Source: Castanea sativa (lineage: Eukaryota > Streptophyta > Magnoliopsida > Fagales > Fagaceae). Taken from it: a stretch of 64,000 nt of DNA. The notes under the pieces are model-generated. The model was not told where the DNA came from. It saw nothing but the letters and a program-made list of their open reading frames with translations, and did not search any database. Location of the stretch: assembly GCF_040712315.1 (NCBI RefSeq), contig NC_134018.1:47493335-47557334 (forward strand), written 5' to 3'. This document shows, in pieces, positions 1 to 12,126 of the stretch (within the stretch, counting starts at the first letter, position 1; each line of letters starts with the position of its first letter). The translations under genes were made by a program, and so were the position numbers.

Positions 1-199
1 TTAGCTTCTCCAACTAATTTCCCATTGTTGCTTGTCTAAATGCTTGCAAGTCTCGGCTGGATGCTTGGAACAAGATGGAGTTCGGGCATGTAGGTAGGAC
101 AATTGCTGGATTACAAAACATTTGGAATGGCTTGAATTGCAACCGAGTTCTCCAAGCACCATCCAGGATATGAGAAGAACCAGAATTGAACTTAACTAT

Positions 200-2580
200 T
201 GGCATGAGAAGGAGGGCACTATGTGGCATCAACGGTCCATAATTAATTGGTTTCAATCTAGAGATAGGAACACCGGTTTTTTTCATGTCAAAGCATCATC
301 AAGGTAGAAGAAAAACCACATGGAGGGATTGTTGGATGCACAGGGTGTATGGCAGGAGGATGAAGAGTTAATGGGTGAGATTGTAGTGGACTATTATACA
401 GATTTGTTCACTTCCAATAACCCGACAGATTGTGATGAGATACTAGGAGTAGTGCAGCCAAGGGTCACTTCTAATATGAATCAGAAGCTTACAATGGAGT
501 TTACTGCAGATGAAGTTAATGTGGCATTGAAGCAGATGTACCTTCTTAAGGCACCAGGGCCAGATAGTATGCCTCATCTATTTTATCAACATTTTTGACC
601 AAAAATTGGAGAGGTAGTTACACGTACTATCCTTGATTTTCTTAATCTTGGGCTAACCCTGCCTAATTTTAATGAAACCCATATTGTTCTTATTCCAAAG
701 GTTAAGGAACCAAAGAATGTGACTGATTATAGGCTTATAAGTTTATGTAATGTAGTGTTTAAAATTGTATCAAAAGCTATTGCAAATAGAATGAAGAAAT
801 TTCTTCCATCCATTATTAGTGTTACCCAAAGTGCTTTTGTGCATGGAAGGTTAATTACTGATAATATGTTGGTTGCTTTTGAAGCAATGCACCATATCAA
901 CCAAAAGAAGGGAGGGAAGATGGGTAATATGGCTTTGAAATTGGACATGAGTAAGGCCTATGATAGGATGGAATGGATTTGGTTGGAGAAAATAATGAAT
1001 AGGTTGGGGTTTGATGAGAAATGGAGGAAGTTGGTCATGCAGTGTGTCACAACAGTTACTTATTCAGTAAGGATAAATGGGAAACTAAAAGGGCATATTA
1101 CCCCAACTAGGGGTATACGTCAGGGTGATCCTTTATCACCATACCTTTTCCTTTTATGTGTTGAAGGTCTTTCTTCTCTAATTAAGAAGGCTGTGGTTGA
1201 TGGCGTGATGGAAGGGTTAGTAATTTGTGGGTGTGGGGGCGGGGGGGGGGGGGGGGCTAGACTTTCTCATTTATTTTTTGCTGATGATAGTCTCATTTTT
1301 TGCAAGGCATCAATTGAAGAGTGTAATTCCCTACAGAGAATTCTCACTGTATATGAAGAAGCTTCTGGACAGCAACTGAACCGTGCAAAAACCTCTTTAT
1401 TTTTTAGTAGCAACACACCAGATGGCAATTAACAAGATATAAAGAGCAAGTTTGGGGCACAAGTGTTAAGACAGCATGAGAAGTATTTAGGCCTTCCATC
1501 CTTAGTTGGCAAAAATAATAGGAACTCTTTTAATGCCATAAAGTAGAAACTTAGTAAGAAACTTGAGGGATGGAAAGAGAAGTTGCTATCTAAAACTGGA
1601 AAAGAGGTGCTAATAAAATCTGTAGCTCAAGCCATTCTAACATACACAATGGGGTGTTTTAAAATTCCGGATTCTCTTTGTGATGAAATGACTAGTATGA
1701 TTCGAAATTTCTAATGGGGCCAAAAAAGGGATGAAAAGGAAGATGGCATGGCTTAATTGAGATAAGTTGTGTGATTCAAAGGTAGAGGGTGGTTTGGGCT
1801 TTCGCCAATTAAAACAGTTTAATTTGGCTTTACTTGCCAAATAGGGGTGAAGACTTCAAACTCAGCATGAGTCACTAGTATATCGTGTGTATAAGGCGAA
1901 GTATTTTCCATGCACTAACTTCATTCATGTCTCTCTCGGTACACATCCATCATACACATGGAGACGCTTAATGGCTACCCAACATTTGGTGAAAAAAGGG
2001 ACTCGGTGGAATGTGGGTAATAGTGATTCAATCTAGGTGTGGGGTGATAAGTGGCTTCCATCTCCTTCCACGTTCAAAGTTACTTCTCCAAGGCAATTTC
2101 TACATGCTGAAACTAGGGTCAGTGAGCTTATCTCTCACGATTTGGCAGCTTGGAAAAATCCGGTCATTGATGCCATTTTCCTACCTCATGAAGCAGAGTT
2201 GATTAAACGTATTCCAATGAGTTCACGCCTGCCTGAAGATAAACTTGTGTGGGCTGCTACTTCTAATGGTTTATTTACTGTTCGGAGTGCTTACAGGTTG
2301 GCAATGGAGGAGTTCTGTTCAAGCAACAGAGGTACCTGCTCGGATTCAAGCATGAATAGCATATTCTAGAAGATGCTATGGAGGTTGCAGGTACCCCACA
2401 AGGTGCGCCACTTCGCTTAGAGAGCTTGCAAAAGTATTTTACTAACAAAGGAGAACCTATCGCAGAGGGGAGTTCACTTGGATGTATGTTGTGATGACTG
2501 CATAGAGGACGTAGAATCTGTGCGCCATTTATTTTGGCCTTGCAATCGGGCGAAGGAATTTTGGCAATGCACAAAGCTTC
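200..2580 (+). pseudogene. LINE reverse transcriptase plus zf-RVT, disrupted
   Basis: The RT core is seen directly as the motif GIRQGDPLSPYLF near 1110-1150 and the catalytic FADDS near 1277-1291. Upstream blocks are APGPDS (about 553-570) and the DMSKAYDRMEW block (about 946-980). The best open stretch is 719-1432 (237 codons). The region before it stays in the LINE pattern (WFQSRDRNTGFFH, 249-287) but is broken by TAG at 304-306 and by TGA at 596-598, where the family has Trp. Downstream, SAYRLAMEE and a Cys/His-rich segment ending in HLFWPCNRAKEFW match the zf-RVT domain. A run of about 18 G at 1238-1257 expands a glycine stretch just before FADD. Confidence 0.88.
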
Positions 2581-2793
2581 GGTTTCATTTTGATCAGACT
2601 CAAGTTACCTCTTTCCACGACTTGTTATGGCAGATAATGCCATGAGGAAAAAGACGCTGAACTAGTGGTGACTCTAGCATGGGCACTATGGTTCAATCGT
2701 AATGAGGTTAGGCATAGCGGAAGAAAGAAGAGTGCCAAGGCATTGGTCCAGTGGTCTCGCCGATATTTACAGGAGTATTAAGAAGCAAACCAG

Positions 2794-3258
2794 GTGGTTT
2801 TCAGTCCAGTGGTGCCTCCGGTTGTTGGGTGGTCTCCTCCTCCAATGGCGAGATATAAAGTTAACGTCGACAGCGCAGTCTTCGTGGCTCAAAAATCTGA
2901 TGGTGTGGGAGTGATGATTAGAGATTCCTATGGGCAAGTTATTGCTGCTCTAAGTAGGAAAATCAATGCTCCTTTGGGTGCTCTAGAAGTGGAGGCTAAG
3001 GCGTTTGAAATGGGTCTGGAGTTTGCGCGAGATGTGGGTGTCCAAGACTTCATCCTTGAAGGTGATTCTTTGGTGGTTTATAATGCACTCTGTGGCTTCT
3101 CTACTCCACCATGCATGATAGCTTCTGTAGTACGGGGTCTGTTGATGTCATGTGGGCCTTTAGATAGAATTGAATTTTCCCATTTGAAAAGGCAGAGGAA
3201 TAGACCTGCCCATTTGTTAGCAAAGCACGCACTAGGCATTGTGGATTATTTAACTTAG
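2794..3258 (+). pseudogene. LINE C-terminal RNase H domain
   Basis: An open stretch of 154 codons whose residues 15-140 read as a plant-LINE RNase H. It has the first Asp in NVDSAVF, a Glu in ALEVEAKAFE, the second Asp in LEGDSL and the terminal RNRPAHLLAKHA block. In an active element it would degrade the RNA of the RNA-DNA hybrid. It is in a different frame from the zf-RVT remnant and has no start of its own, so it is the 3' part of a broken ORF2, although this piece has no internal stop. The LINE 3' UTR and A-rich tail follow at once. Confidence 0.85.
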
Positions 3259-3345
3259 ATGGAAGAGACTCCTTACTTTCTACAGCAAGCTCTTCTCTTG
3301 GATGTATTTGTTCTCTAATTTTCTTAATAAAAGTTTTAGTCTTCC

Positions 3346-4210
3346 CATAAAAATAAAAAACAATAAGAGTTTTAACAAAACATGCAACATGCATCTAAGT
3401 TTCAATTGATAGAAACAACTTTTTTTTTAATCAATTTCTTTAAATAAAGTAACAATAAAAGTTTTAACAAAATATGTAACATGCATTTTAGATAAAATAT
3501 TAATAAGTGTTCTAAAAAAACATGCAACATGCATCTAACTAATCTAAGTTTCAATTAATAGAGATGACTTATTTGTTTTTATTAATTTCTTTAGATAAAA
3601 TAATAATAAATACTTTAACAAAACATGCAACATGTGTTTTAGATAAAATAACAATAAGTGTTTTAACAAAACATGCATCTAAATTTTAGTTGATAGAGAC
3701 AACAACTTACTTGTTCTTTGCAATTTTTAAATAAAGTAACAATAGGTGTTTTAATAAAACATTCAATATGCATTTTAGATAAAATAACAGTAAGTGTTTT
3801 AACAAGACACATAATATGCATTTTAGATAAAATAACAATAAGTGTTTTTATAATTAAACTTTGGGCTTAGAAGCCATGATTGCGCCAAATGGCTTCACTA
3901 AATCATAGCAATTTTTTTATAAGCCATGTTTCTGCCAGTCTTCACCAAATTATAGGTATATTTTGGATAATTTTTTTAAAAAAATAGAGACAACAATTTA
4001 TTTGTTCTTATCAATTTTTTTAAGTAAAACAACAATAAGTGTTTTAGCAAAACATGTAACATGCATCTAAGTTTCAATTGATAAAGATAACTTATTTTCT
4101 TTTATCAACTTCTTTAGATAAAGTAAAAATAAGTGTTTTAGAAAAACATGTAACATGTATTTTAGATCAAATAACAATAAGTGTTTTAACAAAGGGTAAA
4201 ATTTAAATAT
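3346..4210. repeat. Irregular AT-rich interspersed tandem repeat
   Basis: Two phrases alternate at least eight times in this stretch: an AACATGCAACATGCAT-like block and a TTTTAGATAAAATAACAATA-like block followed by AGTGTTTTAAC. Spacing is uneven (roughly 50-95 bp) and units are diverged, so this is an old array rather than a fresh satellite. No coding potential was seen. Confidence 0.7.
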
Positions 4211-4345
4211 AGTACTTAGGTACTATTTTTTAGATTCTCCTCTTAAAATTTAGCCAGATGGCTATATTTTACTAAAAATGCATTTCCATCTCATGAGAAA
4301 AAAAAAAAAAAACCATTTTTCATGATTGTATTTCTTCAAAAGTAT

Positions 4346-5319
4346 TGTTGGGAAATTTAGACCCCGATTGATAGAATTAACAAGTTTTAAACCCAAGTTG
4401 TTAATTAGATTTATTATTAATAAAACTTGTTAAAACAAACAAACATCAATATCATGTCAAATATAAGTGCAGTGAAAAAGTAAATAAGACAATATATGAT
4501 AACCCAAGAAAACTAATAAAACAAACTACTTTCACAGTAAAAAACCTAGGGGGAAACCTTCCCAAAAAGCAATTCACTATAGTAAAGAGAAGTTTCAGAT
4601 CTAGTACAAAACCTTTGTCCCTAGATTCTACAATTCCCGTAGATGAACTTATAGCAGAAACCTTATACCGCTTCAGAACTTCTAAACTCTTCAATATATA
4701 AACGTCACCCTTTTGATGCACTGATCCCAGTACGTGACTAACTCCTTTACACGAATCCTAGTACGTGACTCACTCACCAACTTGAGGAAGAAGAATGTTG
4801 ACTGCAAAGTTCTTCACTTCATCAACAATCAAGATCAAGAAGCACTTGGTTACAAAACCCTAAGACGCAAAGATGCAGTAGCTTCTTTCTGAGAGAATAA
4901 GACATTGGTCACCTTTTGCATATGTTCTCCTTGTATTCTCTTATGCGACAGCCTCTAAAATAAGCCTTATATATGCCTAGGGTTGTGAGAAAAGAAACCC
5001 TACATATACATGTCAGCATAGGCCAAAAATCAGATCTAAAAATCTGAATTTCGTAAAGCTTGATAGATACAGCTGTCGAGACCTTGATAGATAGCTATCT
5101 GCCAAGCAACTGTCGAACTTTAATAAATCAGCACTTCTTCACTTATTTCTTGGACAAATTTGCATGGCTTCAATACTAGACTTGAACTCTTGTTCCTTGA
5201 AGTATTAAACACATCCTAGATCTACCCAATTACAAGTAAAGTGCGTTTTGTCAAAGGATTAGCCAATTACATAAAATGTTGACATATGTTTCTAACAACC
5301 AATCACATATGTCCTAACA
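4346..5319 (-). mobile_element. Solo Sirevirus-type Copia LTR with TSD AGTAT
   Basis: A 974-bp segment bounded by TGTTGGGAAA and ATGTCCTAACA (TG...CA) and flanked by the direct repeat AGTAT at 4341-4345 and 5320-5324. Its right part matches the right part of the LTRs at 5857-6872 and 42269-43272. The latter joins a polypurine tract and internal sequence on the minus strand, which gives the orientation. No internal element sequence is attached, so it is a solo LTR left by LTR-LTR recombination. Confidence 0.82.
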
Positions 5320-5324
5320 AGTAT

Positions 5325-5856
5325 AACTAAATTCAATTTACAATTCCTCGTATATCCTTTTATATCATAGATAATAATTGGCTAAATTAGATCTATCAAT
5401 CCAAATTCCTATGTAAGTCTATCTTTTTTAAACTTCTTTTTCATTTTTTTAAGTTGAAATTTGGTTTGTTTTTTATTAATGATTTGGAATTTTGGCTTAA
5501 TTTTTTTTCAAATGTTTTAATTATTAAATTTATTATTTTTTATTGTGTAATATTAATATATGTGTTCTTAAAGGCTAAGGCACAATATAATTAGAAAAAG
5601 TACTCAAGTTGTATAAGTTAAGGTGTTAACCATTTGAATAAAATCAGCACTTAAATAGATAATTTATATATTAATAAGACTTAAAAATGAAATTTCTTTT
5701 AGGTGTACAAATAATTTTTTTTATCTTAAGTTTGGAATTAATTATTTTAGGATAACCTCATTTATGCAAGTATTAGAAAAGATTTAACTGCTTAAGTTCA
5801 AATCATCCTCCTCATTAATAAATAAGGAATTAAAAAATAATAATTAGAAATGTTTT
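5325..5856. other. AT-rich spacer without recognisable genes
   Basis: Between two LTRs. Only AT-rich unique-looking sequence with short poly-T runs was seen. No reading frame, TIR or LTR end was found. Confidence 0.6.
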
Positions 5857-7165
5857 TGATAGGCCAAGAATGTATTGACCCATTGTGATTAACTAATTGA
5901 TTAATTACCAAAGTTTATTAATTAATCAAATTAACATGCAATGTACGTGGTAGTACAAACAAATCACCAACTAAAGTATAATGCAGCGGAAAATAAAAGT
6001 TGACATGGTGATTTGTTTACGAATGGGGAAAACCTCCGAGGCAAAAATTCCACCGGGTGATTTTAAGATCACCACTCCTGAAAATCCACTATTATCAAAA
6101 TAAGAGGTTACAAGTAAAAGAATCCCAGTACCTTATACCAATCTACAATTGAAACCTTACCCAATATCTAATTGGACTTGTTCTATAGTGACAATCTCTC
6201 CTTGTATTACACGGCTCCCAATACGTGATTAACCAAAAAATACACGGATCCCAATACATAACTCGATCACCAACTTGAGAAGGATGTTGGCTGCAAAGTT
6301 CTTCTGTTCATTACATAATGAAGATCATGAAGTTGCTTGGTCACAAAACCCTACGGTGTACAAACATAGCAACTTCTTCAAGAGAAAGAAGAACTAGGGC
6401 AAATTCTGTCTCTGGTCACAATTTGCATGAACAAGACTTTGTTCAATACTCGCACAACCTCTGATGGCCCTTAAAATAATCCTTATATATGTTTAGAATT
6501 GTGAGAAAAGAAAGCCTAACCATACATTCACGGATTGGATGAAAATTAGAACTAAAAATCTGTTTTTCATAAATCTCGACAGATACCCTATCTGTTGAGC
6601 AGTTGTTGAGCCTTGGGCTGAAACAGCTTCTTAAACCTCGATAAATACTAGTTGTTGAGTTAGCTGTCGAGATTTAAAATTCTGCACTTCAGTATGTGAA
6701 TCTTGGACAGATTTGCATGGCTTTTACATTTAAACTTGAAAACTTGTTTCTTGAAGCATTAAACACATCCTGGATCTACCCAAATATAAGTAAAGTGCGT
6801 TTTATCAAAGGATTAGCCAATTACATAAAATGTTGACATATGTTCCTAACATGAATCACATATGTCCTATTAATCTCCTCCTTTGGCAATCCGTGATAAA
6901 ACCACAATAAACAAATGAACATATGATAGAAGTCATAAATTACTCAACTCATACTCACTTGTTAAGTACAGTAAAATCTATCCTAACAAAAACTCTTGAA
7001 AAACTTTGCAAGAAGAGAGTTCATGGCAAAAAAGACTTTGACAACCTGTATTTCTGAAACACTTTAAACAAAACTCATCAAGACATCTTAGTGTGAAACA
7101 AAAATAGAAGATTGCATACAATATATAAGAAGCATGTGCATAAAGAGAGAAAAGAAACAACACAT
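5857..7165 (-). mobile_element. Truncated Sirevirus-type element: 3' LTR plus short internal piece
   Basis: The LTR runs from TGATAGGCCAAG at 5857 to about 6872. It is followed by a polypurine tract (complement of ATCTCCTCCTTTGGC, 6872-6886) and about 280 bp of 3' internal sequence that matches 43273-43580 next to the LTR at 42269-43272. On the minus strand the order is internal, PPT, 3' LTR. The internal part stops abruptly at about 7165, where LINE sequence begins, so the rest of the element is gone. LTR ends are slightly mutated (CCTATTA in place of CCTAACA). Confidence 0.8.
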
Positions 7166-7563
7166 GTAAAGATAGGTGGAAGAACTGTAGAGCATGCTGA
7201 AGCTCTAGCGGCAAGCCAAGCTATATCATCAGCAAGGGAGCTGTGTCTGTTCCAGATGATATTTGAGGGGGACTGCCTATGGATAATTACAGCCATAAAC
7301 TCGACAAAAGCATGCCACACTCTGTTTGGTCACATCATAGATGAGATTTGATGTCTTAGTTCTTCTCTAGTTAGTAGTTGTTTTGTACACACTCATAGGG
7401 AGGGTAATAACTTAGCCCATGCCCTAGCTAGAAGAGCAGTTCTAATTGTAGATACTGATGTTTGGGTAGAAGAGCTACCAAGTGATTCGGAAGATGTATT
7501 CCATTCTAAATTAATCCAAGAAAACTCACTTACCTCTTCCTCAAAAAAGAAAAAAGAAAAAAA
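7166..7563 (+). mobile_element. 5'-truncated LINE tail (RNase H fragment) inserted in CASP-like A
   Basis: The plus strand encodes an RNase H remnant (AEALAASQAISSARE, then FEGDCLWIITAIN and the terminal EGNNLAHALARRAV block) spanning about 7175-7480 across a stop at 7349-7351. It ends in an impure A-rich tail at 7540-7563. The tail abuts exon 2 of CASP-like A, so the LINE landed in that exon and removed or displaced its last codons, intron 2 and exon 3. The 5' side is joined to the Sirevirus remnant. Confidence 0.8.
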
Positions 7564-8129
7564 GAAGTCAAGTAGAGCACCGCCATCCTCGCTTATTAAA
7601 TGATTTCCCATTATAATGTGAAAATTTGAGAATGCAATTTGTAAGAGGGAATATGCGAATCCAATGACATTTGTCGCAAGCATATACCTGCAATAAAATA
7701 ATAAAGAAAAAGTCGGGTATGGATCATCAACTAATTAATTAGAGTCAATTAGGTATATATTTTTTTTAATTTTTACCTTTTTTTTCTTTGTCAAATTATG
7801 TGCTTTTTTATGAATAAACTCACTAGAAAAACAAACAATAAAAAATATGCAATAATGTTACGTCTATAAAATTTTCATAAAAATCTTATATTAATGACGA
7901 TGGACCTAGTTTAAATAAATAAATAAATAAAACATTGAAAGTTTACAACACTTACCTGTAGGCATAAATATCATTAAAGCGTAATTTGAACGTTAGAACT
8001 TCGGTATATGTCGTTGCTGTATAGGTGGTAAGAACTATAAGTGATATGAATAGGAGAACAAAATTGAAGACTTTCAATAAAAGAGTGACAAATGACAATA
8101 CGCGAAGCTGAGGATGTTGGGGGTGTCAT
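7564..8129 (-). pseudogene. CASP-like locus A, frameshifted and truncated
   Basis: Exon 1 (7956-8129) matches intact gene B almost base for base but carries a 7-bp duplication (TGACAAA repeated) soon after the start, which shifts the frame after about ten codons. Its start region reads MTPPTSSASRIV. It ends in CTACAG followed by donor GTAAGTG. Exon 2 starts at 7687 after an AG acceptor and reads YMLATNVIGFAYSLLQIAF, but is cut after DFF by the LINE tail at 7563. Exon 3 was not found to the left. Intron 1 (7688-7955) aligns with that of gene B but lacks B's hairpin insertion. In the family the product would be a four-span membrane protein. This copy cannot make one. Confidence 0.88.
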
Positions 8130-8637
8130 TCTCGACTCGACCAAAACTCAATATGCTACTCGACCAAAATTCCTTATGCTGGGATTGGCATATTTATCTC
8201 TCAATTTATATCCAACTCAAGTCTTAGCCACTGCTGAGTTTGGCCTTATGACCAAGAATGCTGCCAAGTTCAACTAGCCCCAAGTGCCCCCACACAAAGG
8301 GTTTACTTTGAAATTCTGGCAGAGTAACGTACAAGAGCTGAGAGCTGACTTACCGAGAACATTGACCCAAAAATTGTACGCACATTATCACATATGAAAA
8401 CGGAGATCATTGAGTCATTGATCCAAAAATTGTACGCACATATCATATGTCTAAAAGGAGATCATTGAGTCGTCATTGACCCATGCCCACTAGCGGAATA
8501 GACGTCTATAATTCCAAGCACCTAGAGCTAGAAATTAGAAATTTCAAAGAATGCTTTCGGTGCAGGGAATGTTTTGGCCACTAGTTCAAGTGTGGAATAA
8601 CGGAACATCTATACATGTTGTATTTTCTCAAAAATAA
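8130..8637 (-). promoter_or_regulatory. Duplicated CASP-like A upstream region with TATA box
   Basis: This sequence aligns closely with the upstream region of gene B (32473-32930), including a TATAAAT-type box on the minus strand near 8204-8211 and the run GTGGAATAACGGAACATCTA near the far end. The homology stops at 8638, where Helitron sequence begins, and resumes at about 21997. Confidence 0.6.

Positions 8638-8638
<1 letters not shown>

Positions 8639-8682
<44 letters not shown>
8639..8682. repeat. (AT)n microsatellite at Helitron 1 5' end
   Basis: About 22 AT dinucleotides in a row immediately after the TC end. Confidence 0.95.
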
Positions 8683-8689
<7 letters not shown>

Positions 8690-8941
8690 TGAAGCCTCTA
8701 AAACTCTCACAATTTTTCATGTCAGCACAATATTTAAATAAAATTATCATTTAATTTAAATAAAATTATTTTTGTTTAGTCCAAATTTAATAATGAGTGA
8801 AACCCTATCTCTCTAATAAGTCCAACTTAAACACAAACTCATCATTTTTTTTAAACAAAATTATTTTTGTTTAATCCAAACTTAATAAAGAGTGAAACTC
8901 TATATCTCTAATAAGTCCAACTCAAACTCAAACTCAAACAT

Positions 8942-8968
8942 TGTTATTATTATTATTATTATTATTAT
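8942..8968. repeat. (TTA)n microsatellite
   Basis: Nine TTA/ATT trinucleotides inside Helitron 1. Confidence 0.95.
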
Positions 8969-9179
8969 CTCTATATTTCACTAATGTGATATTTTATGAT
9001 AGTGTGCAAACTTATAATCATAGATTATTCTTTTGAATGTAACCCAATCTTTTTCTTATATTTTTCTATTTTTTAGTCATATATAATTTGTTTTGTTTCA
9101 ATAATTTCTAAGCCGTGAATCATTTGATTCTTTAATATTTTTTAGTCTTTCAGAAATTTTAATATTTGAATTTTAAAGT

Positions 9180-9948
9180 TGTGGGGGGTAAAAATTCCTG
9201 AATAAACATTTGGGCTTTGGGCTTTATTGATGGGTACCAGTTTGTTTTTGGTTAAGGCCTCTAGGCCCACAAGTCAGTATGCACTATAAAAGTCCGAGGA
9301 GTTGTCCGAGGAGGAATGTCTCCTCGGACTGGCCCGGCAATGACCCTGAGACTCGTCAAGAAGGTTAAAGGCAGAATTCTAGAAAAACTGATGGGTAAGA
9401 GGGTGATCCAAGCACCCTCTAGACGCAAGGATGTGATAGAAATATCTAGGGAAAAGGCTGCTACCTCCACATTAAAGACCCTGCATTTACCTCCCTAGCC
9501 GCATTAATGGGGAAATAACCTCTGAACAATAGAATTGAACATTCCTGCTGTTATTTAAAGACTTCAAGAAGGTGGTGAATGTGACAAGTATCTAAGGGAA
9601 AGATTTGTATGACACGTGGATGAACAGTAAAGAGGAAGAAGTATATAAGGAGACGAGAGAGGAAAGAGAGGGGGATCGGCCCCTAAACTAAAAAGAGAAC
9701 TAAGAATTGTAAACTTTGGCCTAGAAAGAGAGTATTTATGCAAATCGTCCACGGCTTACGTCCGAGGAGATCTATTTGTCATATTCATTCATCATTTGCA
9801 CAGATTGTAACATTCGAGCTTGCTAATCAAACCTCCAACATCCCGAACCTAGATTTCAAACTCATACTCTACAAATTATATTGTATACGGCTCATTGGGC
9901 CTGAGCCCAACATTCATTTTTGGGTCCGGGTACAATTGTGCACTTACA
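9180..9948 (+). repeat. Gypsy 1 5' LTR
   Basis: Starts TGTGGGGGGTAAAAA and ends GTGCACTTACA. It holds a TATA box and shares its whole length with 19596-20366 and with the solo LTR at 62439-63206. Confidence 0.95.
9285..9291 (+). promoter_or_regulatory. LTR TATA box
   Basis: TATAAAA in the 5' LTR, followed at once by an 11-bp inverted repeat (AGTCCGAGGAG at 9291-9301 and CTCCTCGGACT at 9320-9330). Position fits the U3/R boundary. Confidence 0.7.
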
Positions 9949-9950
9949 AT

Positions 9951-9968
9951 TGGTGCCGTCTGTGGGGA
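9951..9968 (+). other. Gypsy 1 primer-binding site
   Basis: TGGTGCCGTCTGTGGGGA begins two bases after the 5' LTR. It has the form of the PBS seen in Tat-type elements, complementary to a tRNA 3' end with CCA. The exact tRNA was not checked. Confidence 0.85.
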
Positions 9969-9994
9969 TCTAGCGTTGAAGGAATTGGAACATC

Positions 9995-11975
9995 ATGGCA
10001 AGTTTAGGTTCACACTATGTAGAATCTCAGGGATCATAGCCCGAAGATCTCTTTAAATGTCTTGAGCGCTGGAGGGATCAAGAGAGAAGTGTTCATACTG
10101 TACATCCTGGCGCGAGTCATACGCGCAGCGGAGGCAGTGCCACCCATAAGGATGATGCCAAGGCCATGAAGAGGGAGATTAACCACCTAAAGAAGAAGCT
10201 GCGCCGTGTTAGACGAGGGCGGGCTTCACCCTCATCCAATCCTTCCTCGGGGGAATCCCGGGGAAGTAGTTACAATTCAAGGTCCTGGACGCCCCCCAGC
10301 AAAACCTCCTCTTGTGAAGAGGATGACTTACCGGGTCGCAAGCATTGGAAGCTCCCTTCCAAGGGCTTGGGGAACGACGCTATGAGCCGAGCGTTACACC
10401 AATTCTACAAATCGCCCTTCTCACGCAGGATTGAGAATGGAAGGCTCCCCAAGCGGTTCACCCAGCCCACCTTCACCATTTATAACGGCCGGACAGACCC
10501 GGTGGAACATGTGAGCCACTTTAATCAGAGGATGGCGGTGCATTCTCACAATGAAACCTTGATGTGTAAAGTTTTTCCTTCTAGCTTGGGACCTGTTGCT
10601 ATGAGATGGTTCAATGGACTCAAGTCGGAGTCTGTCGGTTCGTTCAGGGAACTTACTAGGACATTCGCGTCTCGGTTCATTACATGTAGCAGAGTTCCTC
10701 GACCGTTGGACTTGTTGTTATCTATGGCCATGAGGGAGGGTGAGACGTTGAAGGCATACTCCGACAAGTATTGGGAGATGTTCAACGAGATAGATGGAGA
10801 TTTTGACGAAGTAGCGATTAATACTTTTAAAGTGGGCCTTCCCACTGATCATGACTTGAGGAAATCCTTGACCAAAAAGCCCGTATGGAGCGTACGTCGC
10901 CTCATGGACCGCATTGACGAGTACAAAAGGGTTGAAGAAAATCAACAGTAAGGTAAGGGTAAGGCGAAGGTTATCCCGCAAGAGAGAAGGGATTTCAGGT
11001 CGGACAGGTATCACAACAATAAGCCGAAGAGAGATTACTCTGGGCAGTCTGGCTCAGCCACTCCTCAAGCAGTTAATACTGTGTTCCGAGAATCAGTACA
11101 CCAACTACTGGCCCAGTAAGATGGCGGAGGACCCTACGAAGCGGAATCAGAATCTTTTTTGTCAATACCACCAGGATGTGAGTCATACTACCGAGAAGTG
11201 TCGGACCCTCTGGAACCATCTAGAACAGCTTGTTAGCGAAGGGAAATTGAAGCAGCACCTGTGCCAACCTAACGGGCAAGGCAGTCAGTCAGGTTCAAAT
11301 AATCAGAAGAACAACTCATCTCGGCCACCCTTGGGAACGATCAACGTCATCTTTGCTGCGCCTGGCAAGACTGGTTCCTGTCCTACCAGGGTGATGGCAA
11401 TGTCACACTCCCAAGCAGAGGAGTCAGGCTCGAAGCCGAAGAGGATTAAAAGGAATGTGTCTGTTTTGGGATTCTCGGATGAGGATAAGGTTGGGACCAT
11501 CCAACCCCATGATAACGCCCTGGTGGTCACTTTGAGGATAGGAAATTACGATGTCAAAAGGGTGATGATCGATCAAGGCAACGGCGCGGGTATTATGTAC
11601 CTTGACTTATTTAAGGGGCTAAGGTTGAAGCTGGAGGACCTCACTCCTTATGACTCGCCACTAATAAGCTTTGAAGGGAAGGCCGTCATACCAAAGAGGC
11701 AGATTCGATTGCCCGTACAGTCTGGCTCAGAAACGGTCAAGGTGGATTTTATTGTGGTTGACGCATACTCCCCATACATGGCCATCCTTGCCAGGCCTTG
11801 TTTACACGCTTTGGGTGCTGTCTCCTCAACTTTGCATATTAAAGTAAAATTCCCCTCGGGGGAATTCACCGAAGAAATTCTTGGCAACCAATCAGTGGCA
11901 AGGCAATGCATATCGGCTGCGGTACTGCATCAAGCGAAATCAAAGTCCTCGGCCTCGGTTATGAAGGACTTATAG
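9995..11975 (+). pseudogene. Gypsy 1 gag and protease region
   Basis: The ATG at 9995 opens a frame that runs to 10951 apart from TAG at 10037-10039, where CAG would be expected. A basic, coiled N-terminal part (KREINHLKKKLRR) is followed by the retrotransposon gag domain (RWFNGLKSESVGSFRELTR to VGLPTDHDLRKSLTKKP, about 10606-10880). TAA at 10949-10951 and a frameshift near 11085 follow. The last frame (to 11975) has the nucleocapsid-like CQYHQDVSHTTEKC (11161-11202) and a retropepsin-like segment with MIDQGNGAGIMY (about 11563-11600) and the later AILARP block. Gag would form the particle and the protease would process it. Neither can be made whole here. Confidence 0.9.
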
Positions 11976-12126
11976 CAATTAACGACTCTGGATGCGCCCA
12001 ATGCGGTGACAGCAGAGGAAGCCATGTGTGAAGACTTAGAGAGGTTTCTAATAGCCGACGACCTCGAAAGGTTCTTTCAAGTTGGTATACGTTTGCCACA
12101 CCAAGAGAAGATGAAATTGGTGGAGT

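Larger units (their letters stand above)
1..3345 (+). mobile_element. Degenerate L1-type LINE retrotransposon, 5' end outside window
   Basis: A plant L1-like non-LTR element read on the plus strand. In order it shows the linker that follows the endonuclease (about 200-560), reverse transcriptase (about 500-1430), thumb/connection (1440-1720), a zinc-binding RVT domain (about 2260-2580) and a C-terminal RNase H (2836-3258). It ends in an A-rich tail near 3310-3345. Stops and frame changes occur throughout, for example TGA at 596-598, TAA at 1430-1432 and stops near 1546 and 1712, so it is dead. The endonuclease lies beyond the left edge. No target-site duplication could be defined. Confidence 0.9.

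Noticed and set aside
9261..9752. Short open frames in the Gypsy 1 LTRs
   Set aside because: They repeat in both LTRs by virtue of LTR identity and have no protein-like conservation.
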